The translations under genes were made by a program, and so were the position numbers. A DNA stretch of 64,000 nucleotides, taken from positions 71,201,469-71,265,468 of the forward strand of contig NC_088677.1 in NCBI RefSeq assembly GCF_950023065.1, written 5' to 3'. The stretch is from Planococcus citri. Lineage: Eukaryota; Arthropoda; Insecta; Hemiptera; Pseudococcidae. The stretch's first letter is position 1; each line of letters starts with the position of its first letter. Positions 1 to 12,679 of the stretch are shown piece after piece. Below the pieces are notes generated by a model that saw only the letters and a program-made list of their open reading frames with translations, did no database searches and was not told the origin of the DNA.

Positions 1-960
1 ATCCTCGCTTTCTAACAAAATTTCTAAAAGCGGTAGTCTTTTTAAAAAATTTTGAATTTTTTCCTTTATTTTAAAATTGTTCTTGTCTAATGTCTCGCTT
101 TTTTGCTTGAAACTGTCAGAAAACTATTCCTATTGTTAAATTGTCAGTCTTGTTTTATTTTTCCAAGAATTGCATTTTTCGTCAGAAATTTCAAAAATCC
201 TACCTTCGCTGCCAAAAAATTGTCAGAAAATCTCAATTTTTCATCAAAAATTTTCGAAATACTTAGTTCAACTTTTCAAAATTAAATACATTTCAATTCG
301 CAATACTTATTCTGTTTTTTTGTGTGATTTTTTTCTATAATACTTATTAAAATGTTTTGCTCGCATTTTGTGACTTTTTTTGGTTATTTTTCAATTAGTT
401 TTTGGTTACTTTTTCGAGCTTTTTCAGTCACAAAATTACTTTTGGGAGGGGGGATTCAATATGCCTCCTGTCCTCGCTTCACTCGGGTCTGTTTACTTTT
501 CATTTCAGAAATTAAAATTTTTAAAAACTCATCATTCAAATTGTAAAATTTTGAATTAAAAAAAATAAACAAATTTTTTCAAACATTGTTTTTACTTCTC
601 GAAAGCCGAATTTTTGGAAGTTTTTGCCCTTGCTTCGCTGGGACCAATTCTTATCTCTAAACTAAAAAAAATCCCAGTTTGAAACTTCCATAAATTAAAA
701 AATGAAAATAACAATTTTTCAATGAGCCCTATTTAATGTGAGCATTATATCAAAATTGGAAAAATTGTCATTTCATCTTTTATTTAGATTTCATTTCAAA
801 ATCTCGTCATTTTATTCGGCAAAATTGGTATTTTTTCCCTCATGCCAGTCAGCAAATTTGCAGTCAATGCCCCACAACCTTTCCTACTCCACTCCCTCCC
901 AATCCATTTTTTCTTGTTAGATCGACTTATTTTAGTAAAAGTGAATAAAAATTGAAAAAA
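1..960. other. AT-rich low-complexity non-coding DNA
   Basis: This stretch is dominated by runs of T and A with scattered, loosely repeated words such as ATTGTCAG, GTCAGAAA and TTTTTCAAAA. Short frames exist on both strands and overlap each other, with no splice signals or codon bias that would favour one. I see no gene. It resembles the degenerate TTGTCAAAA-type DNA near 61-62 kb and may be an old decayed tandem array. Confidence 0.6.
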
Positions 961-2500
961 AATTGTACATCTCGCATTCAAATATCCAAACCTGAGAAAA
1001 AACAGTAGGAGAAGATTCGGGGAGGGGGATGTTAAGGGCCCCATTCGGTGTATACGCCTGGGGCCTCCAACCGACCCAGTCCGCGCCTTGATTATTAATC
1101 GTACATTTCTGCTTTAAATTAGTTAAGACTTGGCAAAGTGGATTGCGAAAATATATCCAACATTCTCGTGGGATAACTTTCGTCAAGAGATGTAGAAACA
1201 TAAAAATGAGAATCAATATACTCAAGCACAAGAACACCACTTGTAAGGACTGCGTATTCGATACACAATCGTAACAGTTTCAATTCAATGAGCTAGTATA
1301 AGCTCAGGTATAGGTATACTCGTGTATAGTCGTACACAATAAAACATATCTAATTCAAAACACATCTCCAATCCACTCGTGTACCTGTAATTAACCTCAT
1401 CGTACTAATCCAAAAATAGACGACTAACAAAAACGAATAATACACTGAGAGAGAGAGGGAGGGAGGGAAGAGAAGAAGGAGCAAGATGAAGCATATCAAT
1501 AAGACCACAAGGGTGGAGAAAGGCAGAGACGAAATTTCATTCAAAATTATCGCGCGTATATAACCGTAATTCACAATGAAATCAGCCTCGTGAGCAAAGG
1601 GGTAAGAGGAGATGGCGGCAGCAGGACTTAAACGATATAATTTACATTGAAAAAAAAAATACCTAGCTATTTTACAACAGGTAATAAGGTATTATGTGGT
1701 ACTTTGTAACGTATAGTAATCTTCTCTATGCTGTACAGCAGCGAGCATCTCAGACGCGAATTCCATTCAAGAATCGACGTCCACATTATGAACGAAGAGC
1801 AAAGAAGAGGTGCGATCATAATGATGATACAGAATGCTGTATCGAAGCAGTACATACAAATACATACTATATACGAGTACATAGCGTACCTATTTACATA
1901 TATCGTGTCGACGCGCCGCAACTATATAATTTGGGCACACTAATAAATAAACATAGAGAATACGATACGAGCGCAGAGAACGCGCAGTTGGACATACGGA
2001 AAAAATATTTCAAGGTTTAAGGTGTACTGGAATTAGGCATTGTATCCGAAGCACGAACTATGTATCTTCTACATAGTACAAGTCGTATAGATAGGTAAAA
2101 ATTACCAACGGCACGAGTGTGTCGAGGGGCAGAAAAATTTCGTCCAGCGTAGGAGTAAAATAGTATGCATAAGTAAGTGTACTTGAGCTCACTTATGTAC
2201 GAGGTGAGAATTTAAATTCACGCGAAAAACGAGCAATCGGAGTACGCATCTGCATCGTGGTCCTCTACACTTCAAATACGATAACAACGAAAAAACCCTT
2301 TTTTCATCGGGAAAGTACGAGTAATATTTTGAAAACTGAGAACCATCCACCTCTTTCCCTCTCTATCTTATTTTGAAATAGTCTAAATTGATTTTTTAAA
2401 AACAGTTTTACTTATTGGCTTATTTTAACTTTTGGAGCAATATTTGTCGGTTTCGAGCCATTTTTAAGCATCCAGAGAAATGTTAACTTTTTACAATTCA
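961..2500. other. Apparently single-copy non-coding block
   Basis: Less AT-rich than its flanks and rich in the words TACGAG, CTCGTA and ATACGA that mark the unique blocks of this window. It holds a short purine microsatellite (GA then GGGA units) at 1447-1470 and an isolated GC-rich patch at about 1015-1090. Frames of 84 and 108 codons lie antisense to each other at 1667-2020, so neither is favoured. No gene can be supported. Confidence 0.5.
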
Positions 2501-4330
2501 TTGGATTTTTAGGCCATAATGATTGAAAGTGCCGGAGTGTCTTACTCTAGATCTTTAAATCAAAATGCAAAACTTTTGCAAGACTTTTTCCAGATCCTCC
2601 CCCCTCCCACCTCTCCTCCAAGACATTTTCAATTTTTGATGTTTTGTCCCAAGATTCTGACATTTTTTCATCTCGAGAGTTTTTCGATAATGGAAATTTT
2701 TTGTTTACATGATTTTAGAATTCAAAGAGTTTTCTCTCATATTTTGTATCGAGATTTTTTTGTCTAGAGATTTTGCCATCAATATTTTATTGTCGCGAGA
2801 TTTTGAGATTTTTTTGTAAAAAATATATTTTTACCGCTAGATTTTAAGATCTTTTTGCCTTTGAATTTTGAGATTTTTTTGACTCAAAAGATTTGGTGAT
2901 TTGCTTATCTCAAATTTTTTGGCCACAGAATTATTTGACCCGAAATTTTAATCTAAAGGTTTTCTCGCTCAGATTTTTTGATCAAGAGATAGCATGCTTT
3001 CAATGCATTGAAATTTTAGGATTTTTCATCTCAAAATATTTTTTGCCTTGAAGACTTTTCATCGAGAACTTGTGTGTTTCAAGATTTATTTTGATCTCAA
3101 AAGTTTGAGCTTCTCAGGCAACACTCTGTCTCGAGTTTCCAACATTTTTGTCTTGAAAGTTTTTCGAACTTGAGAATCTTTGACCACGAGATTTTTTTCA
3201 TTTCAAACATGAATGAATGAATGAATGAATAAATTTTCATTTTCAGAATGGAAAATCTCAAGATTGAAAACTTTCTGGATGAAAAGAGTTTTACCTAAGA
3301 AGATGTTCTTCTTTACATTTTTTGCTGAATTTTTTTTTTTTTCATTTAAAAATTATTACGTCTGAAGATTTTTCAACATTTTGAGCAGGTCTCAAAATTT
3401 TAGGATTTATATGCCTCGTGATTCCAGTATTTTTGTCTTGAGATAACAGGATTTTTTGCCGAGAAAATTTTTTGATCTCAAATTTTTTTCTCGAAAATTT
3501 TTTTTTATTGTGAGATTTTTTTGATTTGAAAATTAGTTCTGCTTGTTTTTTTGACTCAGGATTTTGAAATTTTTTTTCTATTTTGAGATGATTTCTATTT
3601 TGAGAGAAGATTTTCTGTGTCAAAATTTGAAGGTTTGATGCCAGATTCTCTTGAAAATTTTTTTTTGTAACGAGATTTTTTGATGCCAAAATTTTTTTGA
3701 TTTTAAAATTAGTTCTGTCTGCTTTTTTGTCTTAAAATTTTCATTTTTTTAAATTTTGAGACGATTTTTATCTTGAAAGAAGATTTTTTGTGTCAAAACT
3801 TCAAGGTTTGATGCCCAGATTTTGTAAAATTTTTTTGTAGCGAGATTTTTTGAGGCCAAAATTTTTTTGATTTTAAAATTATCTACTTTTTTGTCTCAAA
3901 ATTTTCATTTTTTTTCATTTTGAAACGATTTCCAATTTCTATATTGAGAGAAGATTTTTTGTGTCATTTCAAGGTTTGATGCCCAGATTTCTTGATTTTT
4001 TTTTGTGTCGAGATTTTGAAATGTTCGTGTCTCAAGATTTCGAGGTTTTCATTTCTCGATTCGTGTTCGATCTTAGAATTTTCTTATCGAAATTTTTTTG
4101 GCTAGGCGATTTCATGATTTCATTTACTGTCTCAAGATTTTGATTTTTTTTCACTTTGAGACATTTTCCACTTTGAAGATTTTTTTGTATAAAAATTTCA
4201 AAGTTTTTTATTCTCAGATTTCTTGAAACTTTTTTTTGGTGTCCAGATTTTAAGATGTTTGTGTCTTAAGATTTCGAGATATTTATTTTTCAATTCGTCA
4301 TCAATTTTTCTGAAGATTTTTTACACAGTT
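2500..4330. repeat. Degenerate AGATTTTTTG-type tandem array
   Basis: About 1.8 kb of strongly T-rich DNA in which the phrase (C/G)AGATTTTTTG followed by TCTCAA or TGTC recurs every 20-60 bases with no strict period. Larger imperfect duplications can be followed: the block around 3480-3690 resembles the blocks around 3690-3870 and 3870-4020 (T-runs, then TTTTGATTTTAAAATTA, then TCATTTTTTT, then GAGAAGATTTTTTGTGTCA). It looks like an old array that grew by slippage and segmental duplication and then decayed. The 115-codon frame on the minus strand at 3342-3689 is lysine/asparagine-rich translation of this repeat. Confidence 0.7.
3209..3231. repeat. (ATGA)n microsatellite
   Basis: Five uninterrupted copies of the tetranucleotide ATGA/GAAT sit inside the degenerate T-rich array. 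It is a simple sequence repeat and probably length-polymorphic. Confidence 0.9.
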
Positions 4331-6372
4331 TGGAAGACAGGGGCGGTGTTTTTTTGATGAGCGAATTATTTGAAAGACATCTGATGTAAAGATGAAAAAT
4401 TTTGGGATACATTTTTCTTTCAACTTGAGGGATTTTTTTTCTTGAACTTCGGATAAAATCAAAAAATTGGGCATTTTTTAATGAAAGCACAAGAAAGAGA
4501 AACTTTGAAATGAAAGCGACTCTAAAGAGGCACGAAAGCTCATATTTAAAAAAAAATAAGAGAATATACGAACTCGAAACACTTGGAACCCCAACTAAAC
4601 GACACAGCATACTAAATTTTCGCTATTTTTACCCTGTTGAAGAGTATCAAAGGGCGGAGGATGTGAGGTCAAAGAGGGTAGGTATGAAAAAAGCCAGAAT
4701 TCTAACTCAACGCCTGATAACAATAAATATCCCGCTTCACTTTAAAATTGTTTTGAATTTTTATCAAAATTGTGGGTCTTGGTGCCCTCAAGAAATCAAA
4801 AATGAGTGAAAATTTTGAAGCTTACACTCTCCTCCAACGAGATCTGAAACGCTCGAAAAGAACTCGTATTGACTTACTTATTTCAGTTATTATCATGTCT
4901 TCTGACTCCTGTGATGAAAATTTGTACTCACCTGCAACAGAAAAAAACACAATAAACACTCTATTAGTGAGCTAGTAAATATTCAATACTTCGAAATAAA
5001 TTCAAAAAAGCAAATGGAAAAATATTCAATATGCCTAAACTAAACTTTAATCCCGTGGAACAAAAATCAAGGGAGGGAAGGGGAAGGGTGAGATTTTTTC
5101 ACTGTCTTATCATTTCAAGAGATCAGCTACCTACAGGAATAACGAGCAAATTCACCACTACCTCACCTTTCCCATCCGGCTCGCTAATGAAATATTAAAC
5201 CAATAAACGATAACCATAATTTATAAAGTACATACATACTAATACAACTTTCTCGTGTACACGAACGCGTATAAATACAATATACTTATTATTTAAAAAC
5301 GCATCGTGTAATCCGAGTCGAGTATTTAGTGAGTGAGTGGCGATGTTCATTTCCCAGAAAGGCACCCTGCGCCCTTTATAGCCAAAAATAAACACCGCCC
5401 AACGAGCAGTTTATTGTGATGCAGAAGAAAGGGTTCGTATAGCGTAACTACGAGTACCGTCGTCGTCGAGTATACGAATATTAAATAACATTTTTCAAAA
5501 AGGGTAAATGTTTTGCATATTGACCATTGTTTCTATGAACTAATGCGCTTTCCAAGTTGGCTGCCACAATGAGTAGGTCATCATCTCATCCTACTGCGTG
5601 TGTTTTTTTCCTCTATACTGTCACACTGGTCCACTATTAACGCGGCCACCGTCACCACCGCTACGCGAATTCGTCGTAATTACCAGCAGCTATAAATGAG
5701 CGATTGAGAAGGCACGTGTTTTGGTAATTTATAAAAATCTTTTTGTTTTTTTTCGGACGCTTGATCGCGGTGACGACGATTCCAGCCTATATTATGACGT
5801 TCCGAGAGAATTAATGCTGATGTTGTTATTGCCGCGATGATCTTTTTTTTTATGCGAGGGGGTTGTGCGTCTGCTCTGCTGTTTCGCAATGACATGGATC
5901 GCGGTACCCGGAAGTTATTCGAGTTATAAATGACCTACTTTCGCAAGTCATTGATCTAATATATTATGGGGTTGATTTGGGAACGTTTTGTTTTTATTTT
6001 CGAAATTTTCAAGTGCCCAAGCCCGGGTCCGCCCGCGCCATCCCCATGAATTGATGCAAAGCGACAATGACGCGACGCCAGCAACATCTGCGGTGGGAGG
6101 CAGGGTGTGTATTAAGAACCGTGTGTTTTGACACGTTTACGGGTGTTGGTCGCTGTTGCCAATTTCGAGGGGCATATTGCGAGTTTCATCAACTGCAGGT
6201 ATTTTTTTATTTTGAGTGTGGCACGAAGGGGAAGAGGAAATGAAACGGTAATGACTTTACTTTTTCGATGGGATACTATGCAGGGCCTCGATAGTACCTT
6301 TTTGAATGAGAGTTTGAGGTGCTGGATATGTCCTCAGGGGCGTTACACGGATCTGCGCGAGGTATAGACCTA
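4331..6372. other. Apparently single-copy non-coding block
   Basis: Mixed-composition DNA with small GC-rich patches at 5636-5670 and 6020-6045. Frames of up to 106 codons occur on both strands around 4290-4810 but overlap antisense and show no codon bias or splice context. No gene is supported. An 11-base C run (6373-6383) closes the block. Confidence 0.45.
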
Positions 6373-6383
6373 CCCCCCCCCCC
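6373..6383. repeat. Poly-C tract
   Basis: Eleven consecutive C bases in otherwise AT-rich DNA. Similar C or G runs recur at 24871-24884, 27068-27081, 30953-30967 and near 58075. Two of these lie at or near the ends of inverted-repeat elements, so an old element edge is possible here, but no partner end was found. Confidence 0.6.
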
Positions 6384-6779
6384 TTCTTGAAGAAATATTC
6401 AAATAAAAACTTGAAAAAACTTTTATGAAGTAGTTCAACGAATTTTTTTTGAAGCATTTATGAAGTTTCGATACAAAAAATTGGATAAAACTAGATAAAA
6501 TTTGTAAAAAAAAAAATTGGGCAAACGAATTCAAAAATGTTTCGTTACTAGGTACATAATTATATAAAAACAAACAAAAAATCAAATACGGATAGAAATG
6601 CTTGAAAATGAAAATAATGGCGTAAGTACAAAAGTATGTAAAAATTGCACATTATCGACAAATTTTTCAAAAACTAAAAAACAACCAAAAAAATATTGAA
6701 AACGACAAAACAGTGGCATAAAGAGCTAAAATTCAGAAAAACTATTTTACATACATTATTTACCAGAAATTATCAGTAA

Positions 6780-8780
6780 CTCGTTAAAAATCACACCAAA
6801 AACTGCCCACAATTCCACGAAAATTATTACCAATTTGTTGAAAATTGCCAGCTTAACTTACTCACAATTACCAAGAATTTACCAAAAATAGTTATCAATC
6901 CTTCAAAAATTACTCGTCATTTACCGAAAATATTTACGAATAATTTACCAAAAATTACTGGTATAATTTACAATAGTTCTGAAAATCACAAGCGATTTTT
7001 CAAAAAAAAATAAAATAAAATAGCGGTTACGTGAAATTAGCCAAAAATAACTAAGCAGTCAAATAACAAGAATTGCTGGTAAATTACCAAAAACTACCAA
7101 TAAATTACCAAAAATTCAATGACAAATTTTCAAAAATTAACAAAAACAACTTACGGGAGAAATTTTAAAAAATTCAAAAGAAATTAATGCAAATTTACCA
7201 AAATGATCAGTAATTTACCAAAACTAACAAAGCAACTCACCAAAAAAAAAAAAACTGGTATCACTATCAGTTTACCAAAATTTGCTGCTAGTTTACCAAA
7301 AATTACAAGTTGCGAGAAAATACCAATAATTTACCAAATGACTGCAGGTAATTCACCAAAAATGCCACAGATAAACACTGGTATCTTACCTAAAATAACT
7401 GGTAAATTACCAAAAATTACTGGAAAATAACCACAAGTTACTAAAAATTACCAGTAAGTTACCCAAAGTAACCTATCACTTATCAAAAAAAAATGATAAT
7501 TTATCAAAAAAACTAGCTAGTAATTTCACAAATCATTCACTAGAAATTGTAATTACGGGTTAATTACCAAAAATTACGGGTAATTTACCAAAAAATACTG
7601 ATAATTTACCACTTGCTAGTAATTTTCCAAAAATTAAAAATTGCTGGTACCTAGTTTACCAGAAATGTAAAATTATTGGTAATTTACCAAAAATGAAAAA
7701 TTACCTGTAATTTATCAAAAATAAAAAATTACCTGTAATTTACCAAAAATGCAAAATTATTGGTAATTTACCAAAAATGTAAAATTATTGGTAATTTACC
7801 AAAAATGTAAAATTATTGGTAATTTACCAAAAATGAAAAATGATCTGTAATTTACCAAAAATGAAAAATTACCAATAATTTACCAAAAATAAAAAATAAT
7901 TACCAGTAGTTTGCCAAACATGAAGAATCACTAGTAATTTACCAAACATGAAGAATTACTGTCAATTTACCAAAAAACAAAAACTTACCAGTAATTTACC
8001 AAAAATAAAAATTTGCCTGTAATTTACCAAAAATGAAAATTTACCTGTAATTTACCAAAAATGAAAAATTGTCGGTAGTTTACCAAACATGAAGAATTAC
8101 CTACAATTTACCAAAAAACAAAAAATTACCAGTAATTTACCAAAAATGAAAAATTACCAATAATTTACCAAAAATAAAGAGTGAGGTACCGGTATTTTAC
8201 CAAACATGAAGAATCACCAGTAATTTGCCAAACATGAAGAATTACCGGCAATTTACCAAAAAACAAAAAAAATACTGGAAATTCACCAAAAATGAAAATT
8301 TACCAGTAACTTACCAAAAATGAAAAATTACCTGTAATTTACCAAAAAAGAAAAATTACCCGTAATTTACCAAAAATGAAAAATTACCCGTTATTTACCA
8401 AGAATGAAGAATCACAGGTAATTTACCAAACATAAAGAATTACTGGTAATTTACCAAAAATGAAAAATTATTGGTAATTTACCAAAAATGAAAAATTACT
8501 GGTAATTTACCAAAAATAAAAATCACCAAAAATGAAAAATTACTGAGTGATAATTTACCCAAAAGTGCTGATAATTTACATAAAATTACTGGTAATTCAC
8601 CAAAAATTAAATTAGCATTAATTTGGCCAAAAATAATTGTTTCAATTGGCGAAAATTTTCTGGTAATTTTTCAATAATTACTGGTAGTTTACCAATTACA
8701 AAATTATTGGAAATTTTCGATACTTATTATTGGAAAATTTCTAAAAATTGAGTAAATTTACTGAAAATCATCAGTATTTT
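6780..8780 (+). repeat. 28-bp ATTTACCAAAAATG tandem array (array A)
   Basis: Two kilobases of tandem units, clearest at 7600-8530, where the spacing is about 28 bases. Each unit carries GGTAATTTACCAAAAATG followed by (T/A)AAAATTA and a variable CCTGT, TTGGT or CCAGT. Several consecutive units at about 7730-7850 are nearly identical, while the edges decay gradually into unique DNA. A poorly ordered zone at 6780-7600 carries the same words. The sequence is the reverse-complement relative of the 22-bp array at 11940-12670. Short lysine/threonine-rich frames inside it are repeat translations, not genes. Confidence 0.9.
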
Positions 8781-11555
8781 CATGCAAAATTTCCAGTTTT
8801 TGAGGATCATTGAATGTTATTTTAAATTTCTATCTCGATTTGTTATTGAATTTCATTTACTCGTAGCTTAATTTTTTAAAGGGGAAAGAGAGGAGATGGT
8901 CGTAGGAGTGATTCATGACTTAAAGATGTAGAAAAATTCACGGAAAAGAAGTCCATGAAAAAGTCACGAATTTGATTCAGAAAAGTGTCTACCTTATACA
9001 AATTGCACAGACTAATTAATCACAATTTTCAATACCATAAAATGCCTCGACGTGAATAGAAAACCTTACCCTAAAAATCAGCAAAAAGCAACGTGCACAG
9101 AATTTGTATTCTGTATACATAGTAGCTAAGTTATAGCTTAGCTATAATTCAGGTAATAATTTACCAAACGAATTAATCGTCGGTAGACTAATCAGGTCAA
9201 TTCGAAACGCTCATCCATTTTAATTGAAATTAGATGCAAATTTAACGCTCAGATAAAAAACATAATTTATTACAGGTAAAATTTCGGTAGGTAGGTATGC
9301 AGCAGTGGAAAGAATCTGGACATTTACAAGTAGTATCTTTGCTACTGCGAACGAGCTGCCGAAAAAAAAATACCTACCATATACAAAGTAGTTCGCGAAA
9401 AAATAAAATCGTGCATTCGCAACATTGTATTACTAATCTATATAAACGTGCGATTTTCATGCATCCAGTCTTCCGGCCTTGGTGGCGATGGCGCAGTTTT
9501 TGATGTACTTTTTCGTTTTTTCGGCGGTAGTATTTATCATTTGATCAATTAACCATGCAAATTAAATACCTATCACCGGATCTGTAACCTAATTTTTAAC
9601 GAGCGATTCGGCGATTGGTACCTACGTTTAATGTAAACGACCTAAAATTTCGTCTACCTGTAAAATCAATAAAGGTGATGAAGTTAGAAGAAAACCTCCC
9701 GCAAGGTGTCGTAGATATGTACTTTGTAGTTGTACCAATATACTTGGAAAGAAAGTCATATATCACACAGGGTGTTCGCGCCTCGAGTCATCTAATACCT
9801 ACGTGTACCTCTACCTACTAGGTTTATGAAAAATCCCTCAGGTGGAATTGGGGAGGTTGTGTGTACTCTTCTCAATACGTGTACTACAAAGATCCTATTT
9901 AATACGAGCGGTATTTTATCGGTTCTTATAAATACACGAGGAATATACTCGCACACAGATACACCAAGACGGAGGCTGGCAGCGTGTAGGTTTAAAACCC
10001 CATTCCGAACAATCTGTTTAATGTCGCTACCACTTAAAAGATAAAGCAACGAAGGCCGACCCCTATAAAGCTTAATTCCCGAATGAAAAGGGGGTTAAAA
10101 TATATATGTTTTTTTATACTTCACACAATGAAGCGTTTACTAGTATATAGTAGGTTTTTAAAACACCGAACAATACACTTTCGTCTTCACCGTCTTGCCC
10201 CTTGTGCTATCTACTCACAGCTTCCCTAGTTTTCACCCTAAGTAAACTGTAAAATTAGGTTTTTCAACGTTAATACGATATTAAATATCGCGGAAACCTC
10301 GTTTACTAGTAATTTTTTAATTTATAGCGTTTTAACGCCTCATTCACTCGAGACCACATCTTTACACGAAGGTACCACTCGAAAGAAACTCTTCATTCTT
10401 GAATGAACAAGGGAAAAAATAGCAAGAATTTTTCAAAGTCTATACATTATAGCTAAACGTGATTGGTGTACTTGAAAATGTCTCTCATTTCCTCCCTCCT
10501 TTTTTTCTCACCAAAAGTTAGTATTTGTGGTATGAGATAGTGCATATGATTGATTAGTGTTCGTGGTATATTTTTCAGTTCAAGTACAATCTTTAATTTA
10601 CCAGAGAGAAAGAGTGGTTTAAAAATGTAACATCGAGCCATCCCCTTTTTATGTACAAACGAGTAATAAACAGTATTATAATAGTTGACTTTGTATGAGA
10701 TGAGCACAAGTATATTGTGTAGTCTTGCCGCATTGATAGTTGCTAGTACTTACATAAAAGGCACAGAGGAGAGGCAATTTTCATGTAGAAGTTGATTAAA
10801 TGAATAACAATGTAATGTGTTGTGATTCACTCGTATTAACCATGAAATCACAGGCCAGCCGTGTCCCGCTTTATTGACTTCATGATGGATGAGTACTACA
10901 TACGTTGGTGTATGATAGACACGAGTTGTGGTATAGTAAAAAGGCGTGAGAAATTATGGTTCCGAATTTTCAAAAACATTCAATTATCGATATTGAAGTA
11001 TGGAGCAGGAGGTGGTGATGGACAGCATTGGGCCCTAGAATGAAATTTTTTTATGTCTGAAATCAGAAAATAAGTGTTCTTTTCAGTAGAAAATATCTCT
11101 ATCTTTCACTGGTCGATGATATGTACACGCCTTTTTAAAAGCACTTTCAGCACAAATAAAAAAAAAGTTTTTTCTGACTCTTTTTTGAAAAAAACAAACC
11201 TCAAAATCTTGAAATGTGCGTTTGGGCAATTGCAACATTGGAAACCTTTTTTCGGGATCATGTTTTAACTACCAACATGTTTTGAGAGCCGTTTTTAACA
11301 TAAAATTAGAAAAAGTGTAGGTAGGTATTTTTTGGTTCAAATTTTTTCAAAAAATCAAATTTTGACTTGGTTTTTTCCAAAGTCATGTCAAATTGATTTC
11401 ATGAGAAGTAATCATTCGATTAATGTCGACTTTGTCAAGTTTGTGTTTATAACAATCATTTTTTTTCTTCTTTAATTTATACTTCAAATGCACATAGGTA
11501 AATGCGAGCACTCTAACTTATCTATAAATCAGCCCTCTGAAATTCAAAATTTTAT
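8781..11555. other. Apparently single-copy non-coding block
   Basis: Separates the two oppositely oriented ATTTACC arrays. It contains the unique-block words (TACGAG, GGTAGGTAGG at about 9287) and several frames of 60-85 codons that lie antisense to one another (for example 9792-10049). No acceptor/donor pair, codon bias or recognised motif supports a gene. Confidence 0.45.
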
Positions 11556-11561
11556 TAGGTA

Positions 11562-11594
11562 CTCTCTAAATTTGAAACAGTCAAATTTAGAGAG
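11562..11594. mobile_element. 33-bp minimal TA-flanked inverted-repeat element (MITE relic)
   Basis: The 33 bases start CTCTCTAAATTTGAAACAG and end CAAATTTAGAGAG, so the two ends are perfect inverses of one another over 13-14 bases. The dinucleotide TA flanks both sides (11560-11561 and 11595-11596). The first 23 bases match the end of the 241-bp hairpin element at 28400-28640. It therefore looks like a member of the same family reduced almost to its terminal repeats by internal deletion. Independent founding is less likely because the non-palindromic GAAACAG segment is also shared. Confidence 0.75.
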
Positions 11595-11689
11595 TATACT
11601 TAGCTCTAATAAAAAGCAATAATCTAACCAATCAACGTAAACAAGTCTAACAAAAAAGTATTCAAAATAACAAAAAAAAAACCTGGCAA

Positions 11690-11900
11690 AAATGCTAAGA
11701 TTTCAAGAAAATATTCTACAGCAATTTACCAGAAATTACTATCAGTTTAATAAAAATTAGGGCTCCATCAACTTACAAAAATTCTAGAACTTTACCAAAA
11801 AATACCAGCAGTTACCAATCAGTAACTTACCATAAAATTTTCAGTAAATATCCAAAATTCATTAATACGAGTAAATGGTTCCTGATTCAAAATTTTGCTC
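11690..11900 (+). repeat. Degenerate ATTTACCA array, plus orientation
   Basis: Short stretch with AATTTACCAGAAATTAC-like words in the same orientation as the 6.8-8.8 kb array. Immediately to its right, from about 11940, the words appear reverse-complemented, so an orientation switch falls near 11.9 kb. Confidence 0.6.
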
Positions 11901-11939
11901 ACAAGATGATTTAGGAATTTTATCAATGTTTCTCCAAGT

Positions 11940-12670
11940 TTTGGTAAAATTGCTAAAATTGTGTAAAAATTTCAAATGGAAAATTGCTAGTAATTTTTGG
12001 TAAATTACAAATACTTTTCGGTAAGTCACCTGCAATTTTTGAGTAAATTACCAGCAATTTTCAAGCAAATTACCTGTATGTGTTGGTTAGATTACCAGTA
12101 ATTTTCTGGCAAATTACCAGTATTTTTCTGGTAAATTACCAGTATTTTTCTGGTAAATTACCCGTAATTTTATGGTAAATTACCCGTAATTTTGTGGTAA
12201 ATTACCCGTATTTTGTGGTAAATTACCCGTAATTTTGTGGTAAATTACCCGTAATTTTGTGGTAAATTACCCGTAATTTTGTGGTAAATTACCCGTAATT
12301 TTGTGGTAAATTACCCGTAATTTTGTGGTAAATTACCCGTAATTTTGTGGTAAATTACCCGTAATTTTGTGGTAAATTACCCGTAATTTTGTGGTAAACT
12401 ACCCGTAATTTTGTGGTAAATTACCCGTAATTTTGTGGTAAATTACCCGTAATTTTGTGGTAAATTACCCGTAATTTTGTGGTAAATTACCCGTAATTTT
12501 GTGGTAAATTACCCGTAATTTTGTGGTAAATTACCCGTAATTTTGTGGTAATTACCCGTAATTTTGTGGTAAATTACCCGTAATTTTGTGGTAAATTACC
12601 CGTACTTTTATGGTAAATTACCTGTAATTTTATGGTAAATTACCAGTGGTTTTCAGGTAAATTGCGTAGC
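11940..12670 (-). repeat. 22-bp homogenised satellite array (array B)
   Basis: Tandem units of 22 bases containing GGTAAATTACCCGTAATTTT. Between about 12130 and 12640 roughly 23 successive units are nearly identical, with a single substitution at 12399 (AAACTACCC) and two units shortened by one or two bases (about 12208-12227 and 12547). The flanking 11940-12130 and 12640-12670 units are diverged (CCAGTATTTTTCT variants). The unit's reverse complement begins with the AATTTACC core of the array at 6780-8780, so the two arrays share ancestry but face each other. The high central homogeneity implies recent expansion or gene conversion. Confidence 0.93.
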
Positions 12671-12679
12671 AATGGTAAA

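Noticed and set aside
1667..2020. 84- and 108-codon frames on opposite strands
   Set aside because: They overlap antisense and neither has codon bias, motif or splice signals.
7203..7430. Lys/Thr-rich frame in array A
   Set aside because: Low-complexity translation of ATTTACCAAAAAT units.
12130..12640. CRISPR-like array
   Set aside because: Units are contiguous with no unique spacers and the window is eukaryotic.
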